Below, piece by piece: positions 63,237 to 64,000 of a DNA stretch of 64,000 bases (within the stretch, counting starts at the first letter, position 1; each line of letters starts with the position of its first letter). The notes below the pieces were generated by a model. That model did no database searches and was not told the origin of the DNA. It saw nothing but the letters and a program-made list of their open reading frames with translations. This DNA is from Solenopsis invicta (Eukaryota; Arthropoda; Insecta; Hymenoptera; Formicidae), in the NCBI RefSeq assembly GCF_016802725.1, contig NC_052676.1, forward strand, positions 9,890,436 to 9,954,435. The letters run 5' to 3'. A program made the position numbers and the translations under genes.

Positions 63237-64000
63237 ATGCGCGAAAGAGGCTCGGCTAGAAGAACCTTTCGCAGGCGTCCTTCTTCCACTACCTTAGTCA
63301 GTTTTCGCATACTGCGTAACAAGGTGAACATCCTACTGGACAGGGCCAGGAATGATTACCTCGCGCAGCGTCTTGACTCTGTCTCTTCTCCCGCTCAACT
63401 CTGGTCCGAGCTTCAATCGATGGGACTTGCTAAGTCTCGCTCGTCCACCTTGTCTTCCAATGCATCTCTTGATCAGCTCAACCTTTTCTTCACGACAAGA
63501 CATCACTCCCATCTACCTCCCTCACTGTCTTCAACCTTCCTTACTACTCCCTCCCCCCCCTGCACCAACCACAGTTCCTTGCTTTTCTTTCTTCTACTTC
63601 AAGCATGTCACACCTGATATCCTCTCGACAACTCTCGCTAGGCGGTCATCCAACGCTGCTGGCCCCGATGACCTCAATTGTCGTTTCATATTTGACTGCA
63701 TTCCCTACGTGTTTCATATCATTCTCGATCTTCTAAACCTCTCCCTTAACTCCTCTACCTTTCCTACCCTGTGGAAACGCTCCCACGTGATCCCTCTCAC
63801 TAAAATCAAAGCCCCTTCCTCTCCTTCAGACTACCGACCTATCTCACTCTTATGCTTCCTTTCCAAGATCCTTGAGCGCATTGTTTATGATCAGCTATCC
63901 TCTCACCTCTCCTCTCATCATCTCCTCGATCCTCTACAGTCTGGTTTTTGGCGCGGTTACAGCACGCAGTCTGCGCTCGTGAAGCTGGCGGATGATGTAA
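63237..64000 (+). pseudogene. LINE reverse transcriptase, N-terminal part
   Basis: 63237-63617 covers the EN-RT linker (RILRNKVNILLDRARNDYLA). A shift near 63600 leads into another frame open to the window end, with RRSSNAAGPDDLNCRF, LWKRSHVIPLTKIKA, SDYRPISLLCFLSKILERIV and LQSGFWRGYSTQSA: RT blocks 0-2. The catalytic FADD lies beyond the window. It would copy the LINE RNA at the nicked target. Confidence 0.85.

Larger units (their letters stand above)
60590..64000 (+). mobile_element. CR1/Jockey-like LINE, truncated by window end
   Basis: ORF1 domains, an apurinic-type endonuclease and the start of an RT lie in order on the plus strand. The left end is not defined; 60590 is approximate. 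The leader near 60830-60930 has three to four copies of a roughly 33-bp unit with TTCTTAAACTCATC. Frameshifts interrupt the coding region. Confidence 0.8.

Overview
This window looks like insect DNA, most likely from a hymenopteran such as an ant. That is an inference from the families present: DD34D and DD41D mariners, an R1-type LINE, Penelope-like elements, and a Gypsy element carrying a chuvirus-like glycoprotein. I find no host gene, tRNA or rRNA. Nearly everything is transposable-element DNA, and most ends could be placed by terminal repeats plus target-site duplications (TSDs).

Layout. 1-10.7 kb: two solo LTRs of one family (called A here) in opposite orientation, 60-3723 (TSD tact) and 9549-10724 (TSD ttct). 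The left one contains a second solo LTR (676-2715, TSD tatt). Between them is a copia retrotransposon on the minus strand (4023-9418, TSD atatt). 10.7-12.4 kb has no recognisable gene. A satellite of about 235 bp monomers begins near 12370 and is now in three blocks (12370-13227, 37221-37663, 57476-58010), split by two large nests.

Nest 1 (13228-37220) is a mauritiana-type mariner. It is interrupted by a small minus-strand LTR element B (13303-36000). That in turn holds an ORF1-only R1-type LINE (14853-17974) and a head-to-head pair of Penelope-like elements (18070-35183). The minus Penelope copy is split by Gypsy-1 (18270-26866, gag and pol open) and a DD41D mariner (26904-29756).

Nest 2 (37664-57471) is Gypsy-2 on the minus strand, with 2.2 kb LTRs. 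It carries gag, pol, an env that resembles a chuvirus glycoprotein, and two ORFs that look like extended Tudor domains. It is interrupted by a second DD41D mariner (40454-43092) and an apparently intact DD34D mariner (53458-54779). Downstream are another mariner (58126-59411), about 1.2 kb of unassigned DNA, and the 5' part of a CR1/Jockey-like LINE running off the window end.

How the genes work together: each autonomous element carries its own replication set (gag-PR-RT-RH-IN, transposase, or ORF1-EN-RT). The most unusual set is Gypsy-2: retroelement core, envelope-like fusion glycoprotein, paired Tudor proteins that could touch the Piwi/piRNA machinery, and an extra 190-codon ORF inside the LTR. 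Also notable are a textbook -1 frameshift signal in Gypsy-1, and hairpin-forming tandem repeats with a shared core downstream of both DD41D transposases.
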